Assembly: GCA_003024785.1 (NCBI GenBank)
Contig: PUQB01000147.1
Location: 221,501 to 285,500, forward strand
DNA: 64,000 bases
Origin: Selaginella tamariscina
Taxonomy: Eukaryota > Streptophyta > Lycopodiopsida > Selaginellales > Selaginellaceae
Reading direction: 5' to 3'
Shown here one piece after another: positions 12,261-23,933 of the stretch. A program made the translations under genes and the position numbers. Position 1 is the stretch's first letter. Every line of letters starts with the position of its first letter. The notes below the pieces were generated by a model, which worked only from the letters and a program-made list of their open reading frames with translations, was not told the DNA's origin and did no database searches.

Positions 12261-12647
12261 TTCAACATTATAAACAATAACAAGAGGAGAGAGACAAAGA
12301 AGAACACATAAAAATAAATAAATAAGATTAAGCCTTCAAAGGATTGTACAACATCTATACTAATGAGAGAGGTGTAAATACTAAATATGATTCAATTAAA
12401 TTTGACTAATACAAGGCATTTTCCATGCTAGAATTAATAAGCCCAGATTAATGTGCCTGGTGCTAAGTAAATCCTCGCCTCCATGATGGAGTTTACATGG
12501 CATATATACTAATATATACCATGGAATCTTACCTTATTTATTTAAAATAAACAAAAAAACTATACATAAGTGTAATTATATTAAAATTTTCTTATTAAGA
12601 TCTGTTGCAAACGTATATACGCACATACACATAATGTAGTGTAGGTT
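12261..12647. other. Spacer upstream of the PPR gene
   Basis: AT-rich, no coding signal. It should contain the promoter of the PPR gene that starts at 12648, but no convincing TATA box or other element stands out. Confidence 0.4.
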
Positions 12648-15190
12648 ATGAAGGCACAAATACAAGCTAATATATCACAAGGAAAAGAAAGAAGTCTGTT
12701 TACATTGCTCGCTGCACTTAAAAACTGCAGCAAAAATGGAGACCTGGAAACAGGGAAAGCACTACATGTTGATGCTGTTGAAGCTGCTTGTCACACAAAC
12801 AGGTACTTAGCTACTGCACTCATCACTATGTATGGAAAATGCAGGAGCATGCTCCACGCTAGAGCTCTCTTTGACAACATGGAGTATTGGGACGCTGTTG
12901 TATGGAACAGTCTTCTTCTGGGATACGTGGAGAATGGGGAAAACTCACTGGCTTTGGATATGTTTACAAGAATGGTGTGTGCACCGGTGTCTCTTACATA
13001 CGTCGCTGCGTGCAAGGCGTGTATAGGATTGGCTAGTGAGAAGAATATAGACACGCAGTTTTGTTTAGAGAAGGGAATGGCTATTCACAGGCAACTCGAA
13101 GAAGATGGATATGATAGAGATATACTTGTTGCAAGCAGCTTGGTGGATATGTATAGGAGATGCGGGAGTATGGTTCTTGCGAGGGAGGTCTTTGATAAGA
13201 TGATGTACTGGGACGTTGTTTCATGGACGAGTCTGATTCTGGGATACGTGGAGAATGGGGAGAGCTTGTTAGCTATTGAGTTATTCATGAATATGGGATG
13301 CGAAGGGAATGCTGTTACATATGTTGCTGCACTCAAGGCTTGTGCGGGTTTAGTTAATGAGAAGCAGTTCAGTAAACAGCTCTGTTTAGAGAAAGGGATG
13401 GGTGTACACACTCTAGCTAAAGAGCGTGGGTATGTTACTGATATGTTCGTGGCAAGCACCTTGGTGGATATGTATAGTAAATGTGGAAGCATGGTGCAAG
13501 CTAAGGATGTGTTTGATAGCACGCTACGCCGGGACGTTGTGACGTGGAATAGTCTCATGCTTGGATACGTGGAGAATGGGGAAAGCTTCGTAGCCATGGA
13601 TTTGTTCAGGAAGATGGATTGTAAGCCGGACTATGTTACGTTTGTTGCTGCAGTAAAAGCGTGTGCAAACATGGCTGCTGAGAGACGCTTAGATAAGCAC
13701 TCTTGTTTAGAGAAGGGAATAGCTATTCATACAGAGGCTAGAGAGTGCAGGTACGACGTGGAGACGGTTGTTGCAAACTCCTTGATAGACATGTATAGCA
13801 AGTGGGGAGTATGGTTCGTGCCAGGAATGTGTTCGACGGTATGATCCGTCAAAGTACTATCTCCTGGAACAGTCTTATTCTTGGATACGTGGAAAATGGG
13901 GAAGGCCTTGTTGCACTGGATTTGTTTGCAAGCATGGATTGTGAACCGGAGTGTATTACATATGCAGCTGCACTTAAGGCTTGTGCAAGCTTGGCTAGTC
14001 ACAGTAGAGGTATGGAGATTCATAGGGAGTTAGTATCACAACGAGGATTTGACAGGGACATAATACTAGCAAGCACGTTGGTGGACATGTATAGCAAGTG
14101 TGGGGACATGTTAAACGCACGAGCTGTGTTTGATAACATGGTGTGTTGGGACGTTGTCTGCTGGAACAGCCTCATTATGGGATACGTGGGAAACGGGGAG
14201 GGCTTACTGGCTGTGGAGTTATTCACGAGCATGAACTGTGAGCCGGACTATGCCACATTTGTGTCTGTAACCAGAGCGTGTTCAGGTGCGGTAAGTTTAG
14301 AGAGAGCGATACTTATTCATGAGCGTGCAAGGGCGTGTGGAGTGGATGGTCAAGTAACAGTCGCAAGTGCCTTGATAGAGATGTATAGTGGTTATGGATG
14401 TCTACAGGAAGCTCAGTCTGTTTTCGAAGGGGTATCTCACAGGGATGTTATTCTATGGACGAATCTCATTCAGGGATACGTGGAGAATGGGGAAAGCCTT
14501 CAAGCAATGGATTTATATAGTAGTATGGAGTTTGAGCCGGACTGTCTTACATTTCTCGCTGTACTGAAGGCATGTGGGAGTTTAGCAGCGTTAGCAGATG
14601 GACAGAGAGTTCACTCTCGTATATGCAAGATGGGGATAGAACAGGAGCAGCCAGTAGCGAACTCTTTGCTGGACTTCTACTGGAAGTGTGGTAAGCGTGT
14701 GTGTGCTGAGCGTGTGTTTAACACCATGTGTGTGCGGGATATAGTGTCATGGAACAGTTTAATATCGGGGTATAGCTTACTAGGAGATACGTCTGAGGTG
14801 TATAGACTTATAACGAGCGTGCGTGAGTTAAGTTTTGAGATAAGTCCTATTACTTGTCTTCATCTACTGACTGCTTGTAACCATGGTGGGATGGTAGAGG
14901 AAGGGATTAAATCCTTTAAACTTATGTTAATTAATGGGATTAGTCTAAGCATGGAGCATTATGCGTGTGTGGTAGATATGCTGGGACGAGCGAATAGACT
15001 AGAAGAAGCGTTACAGGTTATTAAGAGTATGCCATATGAGGCTGACGGCGTAGCGTGGACGAGTTTATTAGGGGCGTGTAAGAAGTTTAATAATGTAGAG
15101 ATTGGTAAGGTTGCGTTCGATGCGTTAGTGGCTTTTAAGGACTTAAACACACCTGCTTATGTGTTAATGGGGGACATTTACAAGTCTTAA
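12648..15190 (+). pseudogene. PLS-type pentatricopeptide repeat (PPR) protein, one-base frameshift, truncated C-terminus
   Basis: Intronless PPR gene. Such proteins bind organellar RNA sequence-specifically and act in editing, splicing or stability. From the Met at 12648 a chain of about 100-residue P/L/S modules repeats, with hallmarks such as LVDMYxKCGSM, ARxVFDxM, VxWNSLILGYVENGE and VTYVAALKACA. The frame breaks near 13803: AAGTGGGGAGT stands where sister modules have AAGTGTGGGAGT. One base is missing; the first frame stops at 13844 and the next runs 13802-15190, for about 847 residues in all. The end matches the start of an E domain (CVVDMLGRANRLEEAL, VAWTSLLGACKKF, PAYVLMGDIYKS) but stops where E normally continues; no DYW domain. 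The stop lies a few bases before a CT microsatellite. No obvious transit peptide is visible. Either a recent pseudogene or a live gene with an assembly error. Confidence 0.9.
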
Positions 15191-15191
15191 A

Positions 15192-15286
<95 letters not shown>
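15191..15286. repeat. (CT)n-(AT)n-(AG)n palindromic microsatellite
   Basis: A CT run, then a TA run, then an AG run. The CT and AG arms are complementary, so the stretch can fold into a long hairpin around the TA centre. It begins within a few bases of the PPR stop codon. Confidence 0.95.
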
Positions 15287-15289
<3 letters not shown>

Positions 15290-16467
15290 CGCAGGAGTTT
15301 AGGATTAATATTTGTTATTTAATGTTAAAATATTTATGTATACTTGTTAACTTCATGTGTATTCTAGTTTATAATTTACTTTACATATATAGCATATTTA
15401 TTAACTTTTTAATTAATTAAAACGTTAAATTATCAATTAAATGTTTTATATAGGAAACATATATATGTATAACCTACTAAAGCACATATATATTATACGT
15501 ATACATGTAATAATTAATAATTAAAAATTAACATTTCTTACGTAGATGTTGAATAAAACTTTAAAAATAAAATATTACTAAGATAGTTTATTCTCTTTAT
15601 AATAAATAATTTTTAATTAAAGTTTAACACTGATAAACAACCGTATTCTTAATATACAATGGTATCATCTTAACATGAATGTTACTAAGACATTCTAAGT
15701 TTTATATGTATAATGTATTAACAATATGTTATGTTTAAAATAAGGGGCTTGGAATCAATTATAAAAATATATCTTTAGTATATTAAATGGCTTAGTTGAG
15801 TTATATATTTTGTTTAATAAATAGTAGTCTTAAAGAAATTAACATATCTAAAAATATGCCTTAATACTATGGTTTAAATTTTATTAATTATCTCTTATGA
15901 AAGCAAATATTTAGATGAATATACATGTATATTTTATAAAATATACGTGTATAATATCTTTGAACATAAAGTGTGTCTGTGTGTTAAACTGGAACTAAGC
16001 TATGCTTAACTATTTGAAACTTTAATATAAATATTTCTGTGCGTTTGAATATATTATCTGTGTAAATAATATTCAAAAAACAACAATCATATGAAATAAG
16101 AATATGAATGTAATTTAGTTTACAATATGAATATAGATATACGTATTTATAAACATAAAAATATACATATTATATATATATGCACGTTGTAACTAAAGTG
16201 GGCATGATACGTGAAAATGGGAATATAAAATAAATTACTAATTAATACTTAAGTTTTAATTATTAATTAATCATTTAATTAATATGTAATTAAGCCTTAA
16301 ATATTAATTAATTAATTAATTAATCCTTCAATAACCTTACTTAGTAAGGAATATTCCTAAAATATCTTAGAATATTCATATTATTCTAAAAATAGTTTAC
16401 AATAATGAAGAAATACTATCAAACATAATTACAAATGAAATCATTTTCTTATCAACATGTTAATTTT
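15287..16467. other. AT-rich spacer, no gene seen
   Basis: Extremely AT-rich, with TTAA/TAAT repeats near 16230-16325. No protein-like stretch on either strand. The final 100 bases would be the 3' end of the FCP1-like gene read on the minus strand. Confidence 0.6.
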
Positions 16468-17648
16468 TTATAAATACTTTCTTTCTATCATATAAAGAAA
16501 TTTTTTCATTTTGTCTAAATCATCACTCTCCGGATTAATCAAATCATTTTGGTCAATATCTTGATGTTGTTGCCACCACTTAACACTCTCACGAATGCAA
16601 TTGGGAGTTGCCATCCTTGTTAATACATAAGATGTGATAAGAGAAGGTCTGCATAAAGGCTCATCTAAAAACTGACGTTCTTTAAGAATAATATTATAAA
16701 GCGCCCGGTTGCTATCCTTCATTTTATAAAATTCAATATCACGAGAAAGAAAAGCTTCAGGAAATGTATGATACGGTGGATACTGCTTACAAAAATTTTC
16801 GAGATTCTTCTTTCTGAGGCACGTATCCAAGTAGTTCACTAGTTCATCCATGATATCGGTATCAGAATATGGATCGAAAGTGATTGGATGAATATAAGCA
16901 ATGTTTTGGTTAAGATAGCCTTCTGAGGAGAGTCGTCTACCACTAACATCTGTGCGTTCTTCATTATTCTTAAGCAATTGATCTCCCCATGAGTCCCAAT
17001 TATTCTTTCATTCTTGAAGAAGTACGGCTTGCTTTCCTTTCTTATATTGTGAAATTCAAGAGGTTTATAACATATTCGCTGGTCAAAAATCCAATCTTTA
17101 CGAATCACCTCTTCTGCAACACTACAATGTTTCTTAAGCAAATTCAACAGCGGTGTTAAGTTATGAATCTGCATGCATGACCAAATCCCCACAAGCGCAC
17201 CCATCTCCTTAAGCTTTTGAAAGAGACGATCCAACCCTGGACGAAAAATAATATCATATCGAAATTTACCATGACAAGGAATGAAATCTCCTTGTTTGAT
17301 TTCTTTTTTCCTATCCTGGGGCCTTTGTCGATGAAGCAGAACACCATTGACATCCAACAACACAATATGGCCATGAGTAACATGAGATAGCGTTGCCTCT
17401 TGAATACTTTGCAAATCACTTGTTTGCTCCCTTTCACATTTATCCGTTGCCACTATCTCGTTGCTTATCCCTTCATCATTTAATTGTACATCATCCTTAC
17501 AAGATTCAAATATTGCATGTGCTGAAGAAATTGATTTCGGAATTGAAGCCAATAAAAATGATGATGAAGTGGCCCCCATGGTAACGATGTTTTGAGCTGC
17601 ATTATTATCCATTTCCTGCATGAACTCTGTCATTCTGACATGTGGCAC
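16468..17648 (-). pseudogene. FCP1/NIF-type HAD phosphatase-like protein, one-base frameshift
   Basis: HAD-superfamily protein with an FCP1-homology (NLI-interacting factor) domain, related to phosphatases of the RNA polymerase II C-terminal domain and to SCP-type phosphatases. From the Met at 17648 a low-complexity N-terminus of about 90 residues leads to the catalytic strand HIVLLDVNGVLL. The first Asp (nucleophile) is kept, and the second, acid/base Asp of DxD is Asn; from memory a plant subgroup has DLNG here. Next come FRPGLDRLFQKL, VGIWSCM and motif III MLVVDDSPQKA. Right after this the frame breaks (about 16920) and the expected continuation YLNQNIAYIHPITFDPYSD lies in the other frame, running to 16468 with a charged C-terminal tail. 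One missing base explains it. About 390 residues if mended. A 5' exon cannot be excluded: ATGAG/GTAAGAG occurs just upstream. Confidence 0.75.
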
Positions 17649-17932
17649 AAGAAATTGTCGCCAAACCCCTCTCTTACCTCATGCAATGCTGAAAATCCAT
17701 GTTCTCAATTATTTCATTACATCTGCAAAATGATAATTAGCTGACCTTAAAATTATCAAGGTATATTATTTACCTTGTTAATGTGTGACCCATGTTTGAA
17801 CTAAAAGCTTCATTAATCCTTGAGAATTTATTTTCTGTACAAATATAAAAGAAATATACAAAAATGCCTTATGTTACACTCATTTACAACTATTCATCAC
17901 TCTATCAATTCATTATCAATTCTTCTTCGCTA
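17649..17932. other. Short spacer between the FCP1-like and ParB-like genes
   Basis: AT-rich and without coding signal. It serves as 5' region of the FCP1-like gene and 3' region of the ParB-like gene, both on the minus strand. Confidence 0.4.
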
Positions 17933-20900
17933 TTACCTTCTGTGAGGCGAAGAAGGTCTAAGCCGCTTGTGAGATGGTTCAAGATCTTCTGCATCTTCTA
18001 TTGATGTTTCCATGGGTCCTGGAGTGTGCGAATGTTCTGTACTCCTCGAGATAACTTCCGGTCTAATATCTGATTGAAGTTCGTTCTCAGACTCCGAGAT
18101 TGAACCAGATTCACCTTCAGAGCTATCGCACTTATCTGGAGGGAACTTTCTCAAATACGCCTTTATGGATTCGTTGGGGTACTCAGTTGAGACCCAATCT
18201 ATCCACTTGTTCAGGTCCTCAACCATGGTCTTATCCTTTTCAACGGCAAACACACATGTATGCCGAAGGTAACACTCCTTCAAGACGGACCCCCTAGTGC
18301 AGTAGTCAAAAACCCACGCATCACTGTGAGGACCCCTGATCAAGTTGACGATGCTCCGTGCCGCTTGACTTGTAATGTTTGGATAACGTACATTGCCGAA
18401 TACGTCACTCATACCTATCGGTGTATCGGATGGAGGTTCAGGGCCGTTGGAGTGCAAACAGATGCCTGGCCAGTCATTTGGAAGCTTGAAATTGTTTGGC
18501 GCATTCCTAACAACCAAGTGAACAACGTATCAATGCACTTGGGATTAGCATCGTTCATATAAAATCCTGTCCAACGATGTCTATTCTTCTTGGCGAAGGC
18601 GAAGGCAAAAGTATCGGTGACATGAGCAAGAATCAAGAAATAAATACCTGAAAAAGTAGGTATCAGTGAAGAGCGCAAGCATGAATTCAATAATAAATAC
18701 CTTCTATGTATATGCTTGCACGGCTAAGTTTCTCCACCAGATCCTCTAGTGCCCTATCTGTCGAAAGATTTTTTGACACCCGCCGATCCATCACGAACAA
18801 TTGAAACGGTTTCCTACAAGCAGTGATGTTACCCCATAAAGTCTCCGAATCTAACAACAAACATCTGTAGGGCTTGTCGTGATTCGTAGCATCCTCCTTT
18901 ATAAGGTTCAATTCGGTTCTCCGCTGCTGAAGGACTGCCATAAGAGAAGGCGTCATCCCAATGTTCTCCTTTTTGGCGTTGGCGTGCAATAGATTCTTGC
19001 CTAGATCTTCCGATTGGTTCACCCATTCGACAAGCATATCATCGTTCGTCACATGCAAATATTTGCTGACCTCTTCATATGTTGAAGTCGAGGTCCAACC
19101 CAGTTTGTGGCAGTGTATTCCCAACCACTCCTTGAAATGCCTGACCGTCTTCAACTCCATTGCCTTGAGATGAAAAGGAGAGGTTGGGCTGCTGTTATTA
19201 ATTTGTAGTTTGCCATCGATCACCAAATCAGCCAAGACTTCCATCTCCTCCATCGTTGTTCCATTTAAAGGCTTCAACCATGTGAGCTTGAAATCGTTGT
19301 CTACATCCTTTGTAGATTGAACAGACTTAGCCTTCGGCGTCTTACTGGGTTTCTTTGCAGACTTTTCTGAGGGCTCCCTTCACTTGTCTGCTTCTTCTTC
19401 AGTGTTCCTTTTGAAAAGGATTCCATAATCCCCAACCATTTGGCAAAGATCCTATCTTCGGGGCAAGAAATCAACATCATCAGAAAGGATGTTTCCTTCC
19501 CGCCCACCTGGGCAAAATCAACTGCTGCAATTTCTTCAACTCTCTGAGGAAAAAGACAGATTAATATACCGGCGAGATAAATCCCGCCCAAACAATTTGC
19601 TTACCCGGTATTCCGCAGATTGTGTATTCCCTGCGGTAGCTCTTTGTGGTCGCTGAAGAGATTCCCACACGGCTCGCGTGTGTTTAAACTTCTCCCATAT
19701 TTTGCTGTTGTAGTGGTTGGTGTCGGCAGCGTCCCATTCCGCCGATAACTTATGGTACTGCTCGATTGTGAGATTCGGCTTAGCTAAAAACGCCGATCTT
19801 TTTGTCAGCTTCTCACGGGTATGCTCGGAAAGTTTTGTTGCCATCGTTCCTTTGTTGTGTTCATCGAGAAGTCGTTGGGCTGCCGTTATTGTGTGCTGGC
19901 CACTAATGATGTAGTACTTGATAGATTTTTATTCTCCGTCTGAATCTTCATGAGTTGTTCTGGTGTTGTGATCCAGACTTTGTCAGCGCCCTTCCTTCTT
20001 TCATAGTATGGACACAAAACAGCATTATGTGGAACGGTATAAGAATTGTCGTCCTTCATCTTCTCCATGAGCTCAGCTACACGTTCCTGGTTGAGTGGCC
20101 TGTAATTGAAGTTTGGGTTGACGCTGCAATATTTAACCCTACAAGGATAAATCTTATCATCCAACATCATTTCCTTGTGACTTATTGCAGCATGAGATGC
20201 CACAGGTGCAGCTGACAAAACGATTGATGATTTTCTTTTGCGATCCGAATCAACATGTGTGATCCCCGACTGCAGCTGTTCTAGTGTTCTCGGCACACTC
20301 TTCCAGCTCCCAAAGCCCTAAGCAAATTGAACGTGATCTGTAGAGAACCTGAGACCGAGCCACCCTCTCAATCTCCTTATGATGTCGCTGTGTTCTTCTT
20401 CAATGTGAAGAGGGAAGATTGCTCCACTTGCTGATTTTCTGTATTGTGAAGCAATATCTCCTGACAATACACCTACTCGATGAGTCTGAAGATCTTCGAA
20501 GTAGACATCCAGATGGATCCCCTCCATAGATGGGCTTTCGTTGAGTTGAAGAAGAACTCCAAGGTCAACATCATTAGTGAACACGTGAACGTCATTATCC
20601 ACAAGTCGACAAAACCACCCGATTAATGTTGTAACTGACGACCTCTGGATCCGAGAACGTGACATTGGATGGAACAAGGCATATGTGTCGAGCATCGTCC
20701 AATCTGGGTTCGCAGCCTGCTTTCGGGTGCTTGACTAGCGAATCTACTTTCCATTGTTTTGCTTGTCCATGAGATGTGACAGAGGTTAATTTGAGCAGCA
20801 TGGTTGCTCCAATGCGCTTCCCATTTATCTTAAAATATGGCCAAGTTGATTCCAGAATCCCCCTGCCCATCTCTTCTCCTGCTCTTGTCTTTAATGTCAC

Positions 20901-21036
20901 CTCAATTCCACATCTGAATACAAAAATGATTAGTTCAAGTATCCGAGTATAACAGATTTTATTTTAATTCTTACCCAGAATTTGACGACGACTCCATACT
21001 AATGACTCGATCTCCTTGTTTGATCAAATCGTCCTT
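17933..21036 (-). pseudogene. ParB/sulfiredoxin-fold protein with a degenerate DNA-methylase-like C-terminal half, five exons
   Basis: GT-AG introns at 20974-20914, 19614-19544 and 18700-18648, all joining in frame. The first visible exon (21036-20975) follows a splice-acceptor-like site and contains an ATG at 20997, so an upstream exon is possible. Parts in order: an N-terminal region of about 200 residues of unknown fold (GRGILESTWPYFKINGKRIG), then a ParB/Srx-like domain (CRVKYCSVNPNFNYRPLNQE, RVAELMEKMKDDNSY, IISGQHTITAAQRLLDE). The last phrase matches the family's G-x-H-R...A signature. A Lys-rich linker follows, then a second half with LLLDSETLWGN where beta-class methylases have DPPY, and VFDYCTRGSVLKECYLRH before FAVEKD, like motif I. 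The end is acidic and Ser-rich. Frame breaks near 20640, 19932, 19375 and 18515 plus a TAG at 20318 interrupt it. ParB-like call fairly firm; methylase relation tentative; activity unlikely because the catalytic DPPY is lost. Confidence 0.6.
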
Positions 21037-21335
21037 CTGCAAAATAATACACTATATAAATTATATAAAAACGCACACACACTTGTATAAACCCGAATAT
21101 ACAAAAATAATACACAGAGAGAAGTAGACGTAATTAACTGTCCGAAGCTCACATTTGTGTTAGTGCAAAAGAAAGATAACATTTCGTTTTAGAACCACCA
21201 CAAATGTGAGCTCTGGACAGTTTTACATAGATTCCTAGCTTTTACTCGAAATATTATGATAAGATGATAAAAGTAAATAAAATGAGATATGCAACTTATA
21301 TATACTAATACACATATATATTCACATGGAAGGTG
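21037..21335. other. 5' region of the ParB-like gene
   Basis: AT-rich, read on the minus strand towards the gene. Just upstream of 21036 the minus strand reads as a splice acceptor (ATTATTTTGCAG), so part of this may be intron. It holds the inverted repeat at 21136-21222. No other coding exon is recognised. Confidence 0.35.
21136..21222. repeat. 24-bp inverted repeat with 39-bp loop (hairpin)
   Basis: Arm 1 (21136-21159) and arm 2 (21199-21222) are complementary except for two adjacent positions. The core is CTCACATTTGTG against CACAAATGTGAG. The size suits a small foldback or a miRNA-like stem, but no further support is visible. Confidence 0.8.
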
Positions 21336-21336
21336 C

Positions 21337-21443
21337 GGCGGGATTAATCTCGCCACCCCTTCAATGCCTCCTGAAAGAGTGGGCGGGATTAATCTCGCCA
21401 CCTTTCTGGAGGCCTTGAACGGGAGTGCGGAATTAATCTTGCC
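21337..21443. repeat. Three palindromic GGCGGGATTAATCTCGCC units, period about 45 bp
   Basis: Imperfect palindromes centred on GATTAATC occur at 21337-21354 and 21382-21399 (identical 18-mers), with a third, diverged unit at about 21426-21443. The spacers are also similar (CCTTGAA/CCTTCAA, GGAGG words). GC-rich within AT-rich surroundings. Confidence 0.85.
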
Positions 21444-23933
21444 ACCCTTCTCGGTCTCAGAGAGAACTGGGCAGGATTTATTTCTCATTTCAACATTCAA
21501 ATCTTAAGTTTATCAAGTAGTTGTTATACTAGTGGATATAACCTTACAATCATATCAATTTATCGAAATGTTACAACTACATTATAGACATGGTCTTAGT
21601 TTACATGAACCGAATTTCAGTTTTGAGACAGAAATATAATGTTACGATAGTATTCCGAGAAACTTTGTTCAGAGACTAAGAAATCATGAACTAGTGTCTG
21701 GTTCATCTAACTAATTTAGTAAGATATTATTTTCCACACTAATGTTATCATGACACCGAAGCATCACACTAACTTCATGTTTCAGTTATATCTTATAATT
21801 CAGCAGATCTCCCCAAACATGAATAAGATATCTAGTTCAGTTTGTCGAACTAAAATATATTATCCATTAAACACCTAGCCATCCACAAAGTACCACATTG
21901 CCCCTCAAGCAATGCATCGAGAAATGTCTCATTTCTCACCTAACTTGAAACACGTTTCAAGTTATAACACTAAGGTAGTGCCTTACCAAAGTATCGAACT
22001 CAAGTCTGCTTGAGTCTTTCTATTATATGATTATGGCCACCTCATGTGATCATAACCAAGTTTCGATATTAAGTGCTCCAAACTCAATATTGAAGAGATA
22101 TCATACCATACTTTGACAAGTTATTTATAACCAATCTTGAAAAGATTGTTACAAATTCTGTTGAAGTCTAGAATATAAATATCTCAATAGATGAGGTGAT
22201 AGGAAACCTCATATTCTCGAACCGGATATTGAATCATACGTTACGAACCTTGAATTACGATCATCAAGAAGGGAGACCATCTTCTTGAGCTAATCCCGCT
22301 ACTTCACTTTCAAGAATATTGAACCAAGGTCAAGGAACACCATCAAACCTTAAGATAGAATTAACAACTAACCCAAGGAATACAATCAAACCTTGAAGTT
22401 CTATTTCTCAATATTCTGAAGGATTGAAGATACATACTTTATTTGTTCTTTAAGTGCCCACATTTGCGACCATGATGCAAAGTCAAGAAACCATCTTTGA
22501 ATAATCGTATTCAACTCTAAAATGACATCGATATTGGAAACTAATACCAACTTCCAATTCTCATCGAATAACGACTCTCTGAGGAGGTACATGCACTTAA
22601 ATCTCCAAAATGAATATTCGACTAGCTTTTGGCTCATTTGACATCACCAACATAACTTATTAAACTTAGCAAGTTTCCTTACTTAGTTAATAAGCAGAGT
22701 GGAGAATCCCAAATCATGCTCTCCTTAAGCAAGGAATCACCCTTGTTTCAAGAGCTTATCCCCACATTGCAAACAACGTTAAAATTTCAATACTAAAGAG
22801 TTAATAATGAAAATGCGCAAGTGTGCGCCGAACGCCTTCACTATGCAAGTCCTTCATTACTCAGTAAATTGAAAATGTAAACGTATGTTTCCAACATTAC
22901 TCTTTCTGATAGATCATGCCATCTATACCAAAAAGTTGCATTGTTAGGAATGCAACATTAAATCCATCTACTGCCAAAATCTATGATTGTATCTCATTCT
23001 TATGATCCCACATGAGATAACTTCATAATCAAGTTAGTCGAGCTAGCTAACTTGAATACAAAGTGCGCACTTACAACTAATTAAGGTTTCAAGTTGTACT
23101 TTGTTCAAATCAAGTGACTTGAACTTAGTAAACTATTCCACCTAATGTTACTTATAGCTAGCATCATCAAATATTGCGAACATCGGACAATACTTTGATT
23201 ACATTGGATCTCCGAACCAACTACTTAACATATTCATCATATGTTAATATTTGACATTTCATTGTATTATAAGTTCATCACCATAGTCTACTTCTAGAGT
23301 TACACTCTCGGAAACATGCACTATAATGAGAGCTTATTTTACACTTTTTATGTCAAAATGTAGTGTTCACTTTTATGTTTGAATATGCCCCTTTTCCCGA
23401 AGTCAAAGACGCACATTTAACATAAGCCTTTCCCCATTTGAACACTATTGCCGAAACTGATATTGAATCTTGACATAAGTCAAAACTCAAAGGACGTTGT
23501 TACGTTCTCATCATGTGTTATCCCAATTTCATACACCTTAAAAAAAAAGAAAAATTTTCAATAATGTAAACTTAACATATCACATGATTCACTTCACAAG
23601 ACTTAGTTTGTAAGCCATAACAAACTAGCACGCCACGTCTTGTGGAAGTATATGGTAAAGTAACCTGAACATCTATAAGGTAAAGTAACCTGGCATATAA
23701 CTTGGAAGTTGCTTTCCATGTGCTATCGCCAACAATGGAGTCCATAACCCACACCCACTTATGAAGTAGGTGTACTCTGAAGAGTTATAGATCTTAGGAC
23801 CAACTCTCCACGCGGAATTCAGACATTAGCGAAAGTGATAGAGTACTTCAAGAATTTAGAACTAACTAAACCCTAAAATACACTACACTTTAGGTAGTCC
23901 TACTGACCGCAGAGAATAGGCTCCGATACCAAT

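Noticed and set aside
13727-14023. Long minus-strand frames opposite to the PPR gene
   Set aside because: They are mirror frames of the PPR repeats and show the expected complementary composition, not an independent protein.
20310-20325. TTTGCTTAG as a splice acceptor removing the in-frame TAG of the ParB-like gene
   Set aside because: No matching donor could be placed without discarding protein-like sequence just upstream; recorded as an in-frame stop, though an intron cannot be fully excluded.
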